A DNA stretch of 23,316 bases from a virus: the IMG/VR virus record IMGVR_UViG_3300028844_000819, positions 1-23,316 of that record. One strand, written 5' to 3'. The notes under the pieces are model-generated. The model saw nothing but the letters and a program-made list of their open reading frames with translations. It had not been told where the DNA came from and did not search any database. The position numbers and the translations under genes were made by a program. Of the stretch, positions 16,582-22,111 are shown one piece after another. Each line of letters opens with the position of its first letter. Within the stretch, counting starts at the first letter, position 1.

Positions 16582-16818
16582 TTACATTATGTTTGGTGGT
16601 ACACTATGCACATAGTCATAGTCTTTATACTCCTCAGACTCCCAGTCCTCACAGAAGAGTAGGTCTATCTTAGCATCTGGTATGTTATAGTCAACCAGTT
16701 TAAAAGCAAACTCCACAGCACTCTTCCAGTCATGTACGTCAGGATATGTGTCATCACATTCCACTATTTTCTCAGTACCATTTACTGACAGTCCTATTTT
16801 ATATCTATCTACAGACAT
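16582..16818 (-). CDS. Hypothetical protein, 78 aa
   Basis: The protein begins MSVDRYKIGLSVNG (a beta-like strand), followed by an acidic centre and a C-terminal stretch rich in Glu, Asp and Tyr (residues 55-71, EDWESEEYKDYDYVH). No family recognised. The start shares a base with the stop of copy B of the duplicated pair (TAATG), and it ends 12 bases before the start of the Mom-like gene, with the latter's ribosome site in the gap. Confidence 0.65.
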   Translation of the reverse strand: MSVDRYKIGLSVNGTEKIVECDDTYPDVHDWKSAVEFAFKLVDYNIPDAKIDLLFCEDWESEEYKDYDYVHSVPPNIM

Positions 16819-16961
16819 TAATCTATCTCCTTTATTGTTACATTGCTAGGTAGTATACCATACTCTTTGTATTGTAAAGCATAATAGTCAGCCCACATAG
16901 CCAAGTGTCTGTACATCTCATACGGATCACCTGAATCTATTAGTATATTTTGTTCTGTCAT
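16818..16961 (-). CDS. Small protein of a duplicated pair, copy B, 47 aa
   Basis: A paralogue of the 57-residue protein at 15348-15521, with DSGDPYEMYRHLAMWADYYAL (residues 9-29). The similarity extends seven codons upstream of this ATG (PKYNIT), but where copy A has its ATG, copy B has ATT (16982-16980), directly overlapping the upstream gene's stop. Either initiation moved to the internal ATG at 16961, or the rare ATT start is used, giving 54 residues. I annotate the ATG. The stop overlaps the next gene (TAATG). Function unknown. Confidence 0.7.
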   Translation of the reverse strand: MTEQNILIDSGDPYEMYRHLAMWADYYALQYKEYGILPSNVTIKEID

Positions 16962-16974
16962 TGTAATGTTGTAC

Positions 16975-17187
16975 TTAGGAATCTTTCATCTCCTCTAGTT
17001 CTGCAACCACGAATGGGTCAAGGTAATTCTCTATGATAGTTATCTGATCTTGGATATGTTCTATATCTTTTTGTAGAACGAGTATCTTCATAGGGTGGTG
17101 GTTAACCTGCACAAAATCACAGTCATCCATTAGACACGCAATAGATATACTTGCCTCACGTACTGCCTCTAATACTTTATCTGTCAT
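16975..17187 (-). CDS. Hypothetical protein, 70 aa
   Basis: A helical protein beginning MTDKVLEAVREAS and ending in a Glu-rich helix EMKDS. No family recognised. A longer in-frame reading (start 17379) would run through two other genes and gives low-complexity, gene-unlike sequence, so the ATG at 17187 is chosen. It overlaps the TGA of the membrane peptide upstream (ATGA at 17187-17184), and together with that peptide and the 69-residue protein forms a chain of three overlapping genes. Confidence 0.65.
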   Translation of the reverse strand: MTDKVLEAVREASISIACLMDDCDFVQVNHHPMKILVLQKDIEHIQDQITIIENYLDPFVVAELEEMKDS

Positions 17188-17273
17188 CCTGTTAACGCTT
17201 TTACTAAAAAGTATAGCGTCACTAAAGATGCTACTGCTAGTATTATTATTAGTCTTCTGTAAGTTAGTTTCAT
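17184..17273 (-). CDS. Single-helix membrane peptide, 29 aa
   Basis: It begins MKLTYRR and continues as a hydrophobic stretch of Leu, Ile, Val and Ala from residue 9 to about 23, ending VKALTG. The positive N-terminus and length fit an N-in single-span peptide. The ATG shares a base with the upstream stop (TAATG at 17275-17271) and its TGA overlaps the next ATG. The C-terminal LTG and its nucleotide context (TAACAGGAT) also occur at the end of the 30-residue peptide at 17500-17592, hinting at common origin or a shared ribosome site. Function unknown. Confidence 0.6.
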   Translation of the reverse strand: MKLTYRRLIIILAVASLVTLYFLVKALTG

Positions 17274-17482
17274 TAGTCTGTCTCCTCTGCATAAACTGTT
17301 TCGTGCATTGCATGACCAAACTCCCAATCTCTACGAAAGTCTGCATCATTTCCATTATTATTCCATTCACGTTCAGCAAGTTCCTCTGCTATATCACCTG
17401 CCTTTAGATCATCATCAGCTTCAATCTCATAGTTTCTATCGTAGTATAAGGTTGCTTCTACCTTCACATAATATGTTGGCAT
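17273..17482 (-). CDS. Hypothetical acidic protein, 69 aa
   Basis: It starts MPTYYVKVEATLYYDRNYEIEADDD, a beta-strand-rich opening of the type seen in small phage proteins built as a beta sheet with one helix, followed by the helix AGDIAEELAEREW and an acidic tail ending EETD. No family recognised with certainty. The ATG at 17482 is preferred to the GTG two codons upstream because AAAGG is nine bases before it and only three before the GTG. The stop overlaps the start of the next membrane peptide. Confidence 0.65.
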   Translation of the reverse strand: MPTYYVKVEATLYYDRNYEIEADDDLKAGDIAEELAEREWNNNGNDADFRRDWEFGHAMHETVYAEETD

Positions 17483-17499
17483 TGTCACTATCCTTTCAG

Positions 17500-17592
17500 T
17501 TATCCTGTTAGCCCATAGGTTATGAGCATGAATGAGTATGCTATGGCACAGAGCGCAATGATACCCAGTAAGTCTTTGATACTATTGTACAT
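17500..17592 (-). CDS. Single-helix membrane peptide, 30 aa
   Basis: It starts MYNSIKDLLGIIALCAIAYS and continues hydrophobic to ITYGLTG. The ATG at 17592 lies inside the last codons of the 76-residue gene (11-base overlap) and the TAA at 17500 leaves just enough room for the ribosome site of the next gene. This is the same plan as the 29-residue peptide at 17184-17273: short polar start, about 20 hydrophobic residues, LTG end. It is likely to be a one-span inner-membrane peptide; function unknown. Confidence 0.55.
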   Translation of the reverse strand: MYNSIKDLLGIIALCAIAYSFMLITYGLTG

Positions 17593-17812
17593 TATTCATG
17601 CCCTCATGTATAAATCTCTTGACTACATTTAGTTGCTGTCTCATAGACTCTTTGTCTATACTACTGTCCTTACTGTGTTGTAGTACCTCTTGTATATCAG
17701 AAAGCATACCCATTGCAACCATTGATGCACCTACCATTTTTGTGTAGCTGTCATCTATGAGATCTTGAACGGCTTGCTTAGTCATACCATACATTTGTGT
17801 ATCATCAGTCAT
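17582..17812 (-). CDS. Hypothetical helical protein, 76 aa
   Basis: An all-helical protein rich in Met (MTDDTQMYGMTKQAVQDL, then MVGASMVAMGML) with a long C-terminal helix KESMRQQLNVVKRFIHEG. No family recognised. An in-frame start at 17875 would begin inside a strong RNA hairpin; the ATG at 17812 has GGAG seven bases upstream, so it is preferred. The end overlaps a membrane peptide gene. Confidence 0.65.
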   Translation of the reverse strand: MTDDTQMYGMTKQAVQDLIDDSYTKMVGASMVAMGMLSDIQEVLQHSKDSSIDKESMRQQLNVVKRFIHEGMNNVQ

Positions 17813-17834
17813 GTTTTCTCTCCAGTGGGTGTGT

Positions 17835-17875
17835 TTGCTATCTCTACACGTGTTATGACCGTATAAAGATAGCAA
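17835..17875 (-). promoter_or_regulatory. Strong 16-bp hairpin in the leader of the 76-aa gene
   Basis: Bases 17835-17850 pair with 17860-17875 at all 16 positions if the two T-G oppositions are read as G-U wobbles in the minus-strand transcript, with a 9-base loop. There is no T run on either side, so it is not a simple terminator. It lies between the stop at 17885 and the ribosome site at about 17820. An RNase III processing site or mRNA-stability element is the likeliest reading. Confidence 0.6.
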
Positions 17876-17884
17876 TATTAAAGA

Positions 17885-18064
17885 CTAGGCCGCTTTTCTG
17901 GCAAATTTACCATTAATTCTGTAACCTTCGTTACGTAGCAACCACGTGTGATACCCTGCGTTTACATATATACGCCCATTAGATGTGTTGCGTCCACAAA
18001 GATCACGAATGTTAACGCCTTTTACAATTAGTGGGGTACTCTGTTGGATAAATGTCTTTTTCAT
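17885..18064 (-). CDS. Small basic protein, 59 aa
   Basis: A frame of 59 codons starting MKKTFIQQSTPLIVKGVNIRD, with an Arg/Lys-rich second half and a tail GKFARKAA. AGGAG lies eight bases before the ATG and a good sigma-70 promoter 40 bases upstream, making it the first gene of a sub-operon. The segment INGKFARK and the short beta-strand pattern (GRIYVNAGYHTWLLRN) suggest a small nucleic-acid-binding fold, but no family was recognised. Confidence 0.65.
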   Translation of the reverse strand: MKKTFIQQSTPLIVKGVNIRDLCGRNTSNGRIYVNAGYHTWLLRNEGYRINGKFARKAA

Positions 18065-18105
18065 GTTGTATTCTCCTATTTGGGGTTATATTAAATTGTA
18101 CACTA

Positions 18106-18135
18106 GTTATATTACTAATGCTGTTACCTTGTCAA
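18106..18135 (-). promoter_or_regulatory. Sigma-70 promoter inside the early block
   Basis: On the minus strand a perfect TTGACA (18135-18130) is followed by 18 bases and TATAAC (18111-18106, five of six). It sits in the only gap of this stretch (18065-18131), its -35 overlapping the stop codon of the upstream gene, and would start RNA about 35 bases before the 59-residue gene. Confidence 0.65.
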
Positions 18136-18278
18136 GCAATTCTTTTTAACTTGCTGACAAAATTCTTTTGTTGTGACATATTTCTCAGCATAACCTTGTG
18201 TTTACGCTCTACATCACGTTGGTACTTCCATTTGTTCTTATAATTACTCTTTTTCACTTTCACGTATTGCACGTTCAT
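18132..18278 (-). CDS. Very basic small peptide, 48 aa
   Basis: It starts MNVQYVKVKKSNYKNKWKYQ and remains Lys/Arg-rich (KLKRIA at the end), so it probably binds nucleic acid. It overlaps the 51-residue gene by 35 bases in another frame. AAGGAG lies only two bases before the ATG, too close for ideal initiation; a GTG two codons later is an alternative. No family recognised. Confidence 0.45.
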   Translation of the reverse strand: MNVQYVKVKKSNYKNKWKYQRDVERKHKVMLRNMSQQKNFVSKLKRIA

Positions 18279-18399
18279 TCTCCTTACTTCTATTAACCTT
18301 TACACCCTTACCCTTCTTCGGTGGTACTGTCTGGGGTGACTGTCTGTTCTGTAACATTGCCCTTGCCATAGGGTTTCGTATGCCCGTCTTGCGTTTCAT
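18244..18399 (-). CDS. Very basic small protein, 51 aa
   Basis: It starts MKRKTGIRNPMARAMLQNRQ, has the stretch PPKKGKGVKVNRSK (27-39), and ends acidic (RESEKE). The ATG overlaps the TGA of the ParB-like gene (ATGA at 18399-18396), so it is coupled to it. The N-terminal NPMARAMLQNRQ followed by Lys-rich sequence recalls small, disordered phage proteins I have seen near replication genes; no function can be assigned. Confidence 0.6.
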   Translation of the reverse strand: MKRKTGIRNPMARAMLQNRQSPQTVPPKKGKGVKVNRSKENERAIRESEKE

Positions 18400-19262
18400 A
18401 TTCCTAGTACATCAGTTATAGTACTATAACATGGTGATGTAAACTCCTCCTGCTCATTAATAGTATTATCAAACGCCTGCATTGCTACAAGCATTATTTT
18501 ACTGGATCTCTCTCTGACATCGTAATCTTTATCTACATACTCTGTGCCTGTGAATACAGGAACTAGACCTTGGCGTATCTTTTCCATTAAAGAGACTAAG
18601 AGTAAAGGCAAAGACTCCTCTATTGCACGCCTAGATTTTATAGATGTATTAAGATACTGCCCTTTAGAATTTTGTCTTAGCTTAGTGAGTTTAAGGAACA
18701 TTTGTAAGCCCTCTTGCTCACTTATTTTACCAGACATAATAGCCATCATTAGACCTGCCCTCATACCTGCACTTAAAATTCCATAGTATGCCGGACACAT
18801 TTTATGTAACTCTGTAGTTAGTCTACCTAAATCACCCCTGATGTAGGGTTTCATGTAGGTAAGTGACATAGTTTTATTCCCAGAACCGTGAACAAATCTA
18901 AATGGTACACGAATCGTACTTATAATCTTAGCCGATATCTGTGTCAGATCGGATAGGGTGCGTTTCTTACCTACATCAATCTTTAGTTTTGACTCTGGTT
19001 CTAAGCCATAACATACAAGCTGTTTGTCCACAGTAATACCTGATTTTTGTATTGCCATTAGCCTGTGTTGACCATCAACTAGAATACCATTGGTATCAAA
19101 ACCTATACCCTGAGTTGTAGCCTGCCACTGCCCTTGTGTAAGCTCATACATTAAATTATCTAACGTAGACTTAGACATAGACATTCGGTAATTAGCGGTA
19201 TTGTGTTCTAGTAATTTAGTTGCCCTGTTGGGTGTGATTTTTTCATATTTAGCTCTAAGCAT
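18396..19262 (-). CDS. ParB/Srx-like nuclease-domain protein
   Basis: A 288-residue protein with the ParB-like nucleotide-binding motif D63-G64-Q65-H66-R67 in NGILVDGQHRLMAI (residues 58-71), preceded by a strand TQGIGFD. This motif marks the ParB/Spo0J/sulfiredoxin fold, in which phage members have been linked to nuclease, transcription or CTP-dependent DNA-binding functions. The rest (from about 100) is helical with no visible helix-turn-helix, so this is not a classical plasmid ParB; no ParA gene is seen. The ATG follows AGGAG at seven bases. As an early gene beside the control region it could act in takeover of the host or in regulation. Confidence 0.75.
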   Translation of the reverse strand: MLRAKYEKITPNRATKLLEHNTANYRMSMSKSTLDNLMYELTQGQWQATTQGIGFDTNGILVDGQHRLMAIQKSGITVDKQLVCYGLEPESKLKIDVGKKRTLSDLTQISAKIISTIRVPFRFVHGSGNKTMSLTYMKPYIRGDLGRLTTELHKMCPAYYGILSAGMRAGLMMAIMSGKISEQEGLQMFLKLTKLRQNSKGQYLNTSIKSRRAIEESLPLLLVSLMEKIRQGLVPVFTGTEYVDKDYDVRERSSKIMLVAMQAFDNTINEQEEFTSPCYSTITDVLGI

Positions 19263-19299
19263 TGTTTTTCTCCTGTTGTGCTAGAGTTTCCCTTGTGTA

Positions 19300-19374
19300 T
19301 TATAAAAACATAAGCCAACCGACTATAACGGTGGTATATATTAATGATAATCCTGCTATGTAATAGTAAAACAT
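19300..19374 (-). CDS. Single-helix membrane peptide, 24 aa
   Basis: It starts MFYYYIAGLSLIYTTVIVGW and ends LMFL; nearly the whole peptide is hydrophobic, with no charged residues. The ATG shares a base with the TAA of the 59-residue gene upstream (TAATG at 19376-19372). The 37 bases between its stop and the ParB-like start contain that gene's AGGAG site. The coupled start supports translation, but a peptide this short could also be chance; function unknown. Confidence 0.45.
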   Translation of the reverse strand: MFYYYIAGLSLIYTTVIVGWLMFL

Positions 19375-19553
19375 TATATCTGCCTACCTCTAATGCTAAA
19401 AGTATAGCCACTAGCCCTAAGTATAGCCTCTAACTGCTCTGTTACTATCTTAGTACCATGTATTTGTGTAAAAAACTTACTAGTCTCACAGTCTGGGTAT
19501 AATACCTCTGTACCGTAGTTATTCTTCTGTCTCACAAACAATTCTTTTTCCAT
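19374..19553 (-). CDS. Hypothetical protein, 59 aa
   Basis: It begins MEKELFVRQKNNYGTEVLYP, followed by a polar central part and a helix TEQLEAILRASGY (38-50) and a basic end SIRGRQI. The segment YGTEVLYPD...F has the look of a small protein with a beta sheet and one helix. GAGGG is found about eight bases before the ATG. It shares its last base with the next start. No family recognised. Confidence 0.65.
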   Translation of the reverse strand: MEKELFVRQKNNYGTEVLYPDCETSKFFTQIHGTKIVTEQLEAILRASGYTFSIRGRQI

Positions 19554-19570
19554 TGTGTTTCCCTCTGTTA

Positions 19571-19654
19571 CTATACGTACAACACTATAGGTATTAATAC
19601 CAATGTCAAGATAATTATGTTGATTATTGCAAAAATTATTATACCGTTGTTCAT
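19571..19654 (-). CDS. Single-helix membrane peptide, 27 aa
   Basis: It starts MNNGIIIFAI right after the stop codon of the DUF7178-like gene (TAAATG, no spacing) and stays hydrophobic (Ile, Leu, Val) to YV at the end. The frame is intact to TAG at 19571. The start abutting the upstream stop is compatible with re-initiation. A 12-bp palindrome, GGTATTAATACC, at 19590-19601 lies inside the coding sequence. Function unknown. Confidence 0.5.
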   Translation of the reverse strand: MNNGIIIFAIINIIILTLVLIPIVLYV

Positions 19655-20305
19655 TTACTTAATCCCTAGCTTTTCACGATGCGCTACCCATGTAATAGCC
19701 TGCACTTGGTATGGTAGTATAGTTGTACCATGTTTCTTGTTATATAGCTTGGCGGCCTTGATATAGCTGTCTGTTATCACCCTATACTGTCTTGGAGTCA
19801 TGTTAGACCCATTGCTACTTAATGCGTGACGTTCCCCAGTGTATATATTCTTGGCGTGACCATCCACACAGACTGTATCTATATTACTGGTATGGTTGTC
19901 TATACACCTAAAGAATGCTGTTGTCTTACGTCCACTAAGTATGGTTTCAATCTCTTTGACCACCCAATTAGGTGTATAATCCCAATTTGTCTTAGTAATC
20001 TCCAATATACGTATGGCTTTATCCTTGTTGGCATTATAGGTACACACCTTAACATCACTATACTGCTCGTTATTTACATAGGCATAGCACATATTCATGG
20101 TATCCATTACGTTGCGTTCCCACTTGTTGTTTGGACTCAATGCGGCAAGTACCCCTACCACTTTGACCAGTGGCACTTTATGTGTCTTGGATATCTGTTG
20201 GCATTGCTTGTATGCTCTTGCATACCACGTCATACCAAACTCAATATGCCACGGCTTGGCGGCACGTAGCGTTTTCAGAATCTGTGTTGCTTTAACTGTT
20301 AACAT
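19655..20305 (-). CDS. DUF7178-like conserved phage protein, 216 aa
   Basis: The first gene of the minus block. It contains a YARAYKQC segment (28-35), VGVLAALSPNNKWERNVMD (51-69), SGRKTTAFFRC (about 124-134), VCVDGHAKNIYTG (145-157) and a C-terminal QAITWVAHRE (202-211). I recognise this as a phage family of unknown role labelled DUF7178. The layout (a helical region with AALSP, then Gly-Arg-Lys, then V-D-G-H-A) is reminiscent of helix-hairpin-helix DNA glycosylases, but this is only a resemblance. GGAAGG lies about eight bases before the ATG. The long untranslated region upstream carries the candidate early promoter. Confidence 0.7.
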   Translation of the reverse strand: MLTVKATQILKTLRAAKPWHIEFGMTWYARAYKQCQQISKTHKVPLVKVVGVLAALSPNNKWERNVMDTMNMCYAYVNNEQYSDVKVCTYNANKDKAIRILEITKTNWDYTPNWVVKEIETILSGRKTTAFFRCIDNHTSNIDTVCVDGHAKNIYTGERHALSSNGSNMTPRQYRVITDSYIKAAKLYNKKHGTTILPYQVQAITWVAHREKLGIK

Positions 20306-20334
20306 TTTATAGACCTTCCCTTACACTGTTAAAA

Positions 20335-20408
20335 TTAATAGTGGGTTCCCCACTCCACAAACGTGTTGGCTTGAGTTGGCCCAAGATTGAATGAGTCACC
20401 ACTATTAA
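20335..20408. repeat. 10-bp inverted repeat enclosing a 74-base structured segment
   Basis: TTAATAGTGG at 20335-20344 is perfectly complementary to CCACTATTAA at 20399-20408. Inside it AGTGGG/CCCACT forms a competing tight hairpin with a three-base loop, and GTTGGC is repeated. It could be a cruciform or, in RNA, a closed domain. Confidence 0.6.
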
Positions 20409-20545
20409 CTTATTTTTCTGCCCTGCACTTTCGGCCACTTGACGTCATCTAACGGCTCCCCAGCGTTGGCATCTCAGAACACATACTAGCCCAACCCTTT
20501 TTCATTTACGGGAGAACTGCCAATCCCTTAAGTTGGCCGCTTGGT

Positions 20546-20581
20546 AGCTATGATCTAATCCAAGATCTAGAAGCTGTTTTT
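20546..20581 (+). terminator. Possible plus-strand rho-independent terminator
   Basis: GATCT (20552-20556) pairs with AGATC (20563-20567) around a six-base loop, and AGCT (20546-20549) pairs with AGCT (20572-20575) outside an internal loop; five T residues follow (20577-20581). A second, weaker hairpin with a T5 tail lies upstream at 20465-20502 (GTTGG with CCAAC). Neither follows a plus-strand gene. Confidence 0.3.
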
Positions 20582-21103
20582 ATCGTAGTAATATTTTTAT
20601 TAGTTAGTCAAGTTATTTATTTAGTAGTTATTATGACCGTATATTCATTTAGTATCTTATGACCACTTGCTTGCTAGTCTAGCTTTTAATCAAATGACTC
20701 TGCTGTTAAACTGTTAAACTTTAAGTTTGGTTGTTTGGTTGTTCGTCGTTTTGATGATTACAATAGATCAGATAGTTAATCAGATGTAAACAGTTAATTT
20801 CATTTTATTTAATAAAAATTATAAGTCATTGTTTTTAAAGGATTATTTTATTCATTTAATTGTTGGATAGTATGTTTTATTAAGGTGTTCATGGTTTGTT
20901 CTTTTATGTATATATATAAGGACTAAGGTTTTATGGGGTATACTCCTACACTTCATTCTGTACGTTATCCTTTAAAATCAAGGGTTTACGAGACACTATT
21001 AATAAGCAACTGTTCTATTAACAGTATCAAATAAGGTGTAAGTCATTGTTTTCATTAGATAATTTATATAAAATGTTTTATTTAATGTGACTATCTAAAA
21101 AAC

Positions 21104-21131
21104 ATTGTAGAATCTAGGGTCAAAGTGTCAT
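21104..21131 (-). promoter_or_regulatory. Candidate early promoter for the minus-strand block
   Basis: On the minus strand ATGACA (21131-21126, five of six) is followed by 16 bases and TACAAT (21109-21104, five of six). RNA would begin near 21097, giving a leader of about 790 bases before the first gene, so a nearer promoter may also exist. Confidence 0.35.
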
Positions 21132-21236
21132 TATGAGTGTATATATGCACGGTAGGCAGGGGCCACCCACCCGTAGTACGTATACGTATACAGATACGCC
21201 CACAGATCAGTAAAATTGACTGTCAACCACTTTAGC

Positions 21237-21485
21237 AACACTTAAACCCCATTTACCTTGGATCAAACATCTGTGACTTTTATGCACCTATATGAACACA
21301 CAAACTGAATTACTTTAGCATATAGTAAATTAGCTATTGACATGGTTTGATAAATGTGTAAAACTACATATACTAACTAACTAACCACTTAAAGTGTTTC
21401 ATTTAAATATAATATATATTAAACTATAAGAACACTTAAATGATAATCAAATAAAACGCCATACACTTGTAATGTAACACTTAAC
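21237..21485 (+). repeat. Iteron-like AACACTTAAA repeats upstream of the plus-strand genes
   Basis: Copies: 21237-21246 (10 of 10), 21384-21393 (9 of 10), 21431-21440 (10 of 10) and 21476-21485 (9 of 10). The last three are spaced 47 and 45 bases apart. The units starting at 21384 and 21476 are similar over about 45 bases, including a shared CATTTAAAT. They are candidate operator or replication-initiator sites. Confidence 0.6.
21337..21364 (+). promoter_or_regulatory. Sigma-70-like promoter for the plus-strand genes
   Basis: A perfect TTGACA (21337-21342) is followed by 16 bases and TAAAAC (21359-21364, four of six), with TG directly before the -10. The same -10 sequence serves the minus-strand promoter at 9521. 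It lies in the AT-rich leader about 185 bases before the first plus-strand gene and just upstream of three iteron-like repeats. Confidence 0.45.
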
Positions 21486-21548
21486 TGTTGCATTTAAATG
21501 CTATGTTAATATACCCTATATGTAAATAATTATAAATAAGTGTTGACA

Positions 21549-21782
21549 ATGAGTAAAAAATCTGTAAAACTATACACAGACAATGTTTTAGAAGAGTTTT
21601 ATAACCATACAGTACGTGGTTCATTAGAAAATCTCCATATACCACACAGTGATGTCTTCTACGTACGTGAAGCAGTACAGGCACACTATGGTAGGCCATT
21701 TACATTAAAGCATGTAGAAGAGGCAATGAGAGCTGAAGGCTGGACTGAGAAGAGTTACAGTAATCCTGATTACGGAAAGTAG
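21549..21782 (+). CDS. Hypothetical protein, 77 aa
   Basis: First gene of the right plus-strand block. It begins MSKKSVKLYTDNVLEEFYNH and contains FYVREAVQAHYGRPFTLKHVEEAMRAEGW (residues about 37-65), helical with a helix-turn-helix-like rhythm, so DNA binding is conceivable; no family was recognised. The ATG at 21549 is preferred to the GTG at 21540; no good ribosome site precedes either. It ends two bases before the HNH gene, so both are probably expressed together. Confidence 0.65.
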   Translation: MSKKSVKLYTDNVLEEFYNHTVRGSLENLHIPHSDVFYVREAVQAHYGRPFTLKHVEEAMRAEGWTEKSYSNPDYGK

Positions 21783-21784
21783 TA

Positions 21785-22099
21785 ATGGCTGTAAAACCTA
21801 AAAATAAAACAAAGAAAATGAACGTAGGTGGTGTAGCAACTAAGCCTAAACGTAATTATGTAAAAGAAAACACTAATTATAAGTCACGACCAGAGCAAAT
21901 AGCTAAACGTGTTGGGCGAAATAAAGCTAGAAGAATGGCTACCAAGGCAGGTTTAGTAAGAAAAGGTGATGGCAAGGACGTTGATCATAAGAATGGCAAT
22001 GCTACTGACAATAGACCAAGCAACCTTAGAGTTGTAGCTTCTAAGCGTAACAGATCTTTCCCACGTACTGCAAATGCCACTAAGAAACGTAAAGTTTAA
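21785..22099 (+). CDS. HNH-like endonuclease / DNA-binding protein, 104 aa
   Basis: A very basic protein (Lys/Arg-rich at residues 4-50 and at the C-terminus, KKRKV) with an HNH core D67-H68-K-N-G-N-A-T-D-N-R-P-S-N80-L-R (VDHKNGN...NRPSNLRVV). The DH, the Asn and the second Asn-Leu-Arg match the family's catalytic motif; the zinc-binding Cys pairs found in some HNH enzymes are absent. Small HNH proteins of this type are common in marine podophages, often beside packaging or structural genes, and are believed to nick or cut DNA. GGAAAG precedes the start. Its neighbours downstream are membrane-associated, so its exact role is unclear. Confidence 0.75.
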   Translation: MAVKPKNKTKKMNVGGVATKPKRNYVKENTNYKSRPEQIAKRVGRNKARRMATKAGLVRKGDGKDVDHKNGNATDNRPSNLRVVASKRNRSFPRTANATKKRKV

Positions 22100-22111
22100 A
22101 GGAGTAATTCA

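Larger units (their letters stand above)
20306..21548. other. Divergent control region, candidate replication origin; no confident gene
   Basis: About 1.24 kb between oppositely oriented gene blocks. Bases 20335-20580 are GC-richer with hairpins and four GTTGGC copies; 20580-21100 is very AT-rich with short tandem repeats (two CTGTTAAA at 20703-20718, two GTTTGGTT at 20725-20740) and TAAGTCATTGTTTT at both 20822 and 21039; 21104-21548 holds promoters in both directions and AACACTTAAA repeats. The only open frame that looked possible is a 33-codon plus-strand frame at 20933-21034 with AAGG four bases upstream, which I do not trust. No tRNA was recognised. Confidence 0.6.

Noticed and set aside
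16975-17379. A 134-codon minus-strand frame
   Set aside because: Only its last 70 codons look like protein. The first part runs through two other well-supported coupled genes in a different frame and is Asn/Thr/Ser-rich.
19590-19610. TTGACA on the minus strand next to the 12-bp palindrome GGTATTAATACC, resembling a promoter with operator
   Set aside because: No -10 lies at 16-18 bases, and the bases are accounted for as codons of the 27-residue membrane peptide.
20335-20408. A possible tRNA (74 bases closed by a 10-bp stem)
   Set aside because: No T-loop GTTC-A/G sequence at the right place, no plausible anticodon arm, and the closing stem is longer than a seven-pair acceptor stem.
17851-20643. 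A 13-bp identity, TTATGACCGTATA, at 17853-17865 and 20631-20643
   Set aside because: Several 13-bp matches are expected by chance in 23 kb of AT-rich sequence, and the first copy is explained by the hairpin.
20933-21034. A 33-codon plus-strand frame with AAGG upstream in the control region
   Set aside because: The ribosome-site spacing is poor, no hydrophobic or conserved pattern is seen, and it is isolated from other genes.
21543-21572. A second TTGACA with TAAAAC 16 bases later on the plus strand
   Set aside because: It lies across the start codon and first codons of the 77-residue gene. Transcription starting there would miss that gene; chance cannot be excluded.
21481-21699. A 72-codon minus-strand frame opposite the 77-residue gene
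   Set aside because: It overlaps the well-supported plus-strand gene and its leader; the His/Cys-rich translation looks like a shadow.
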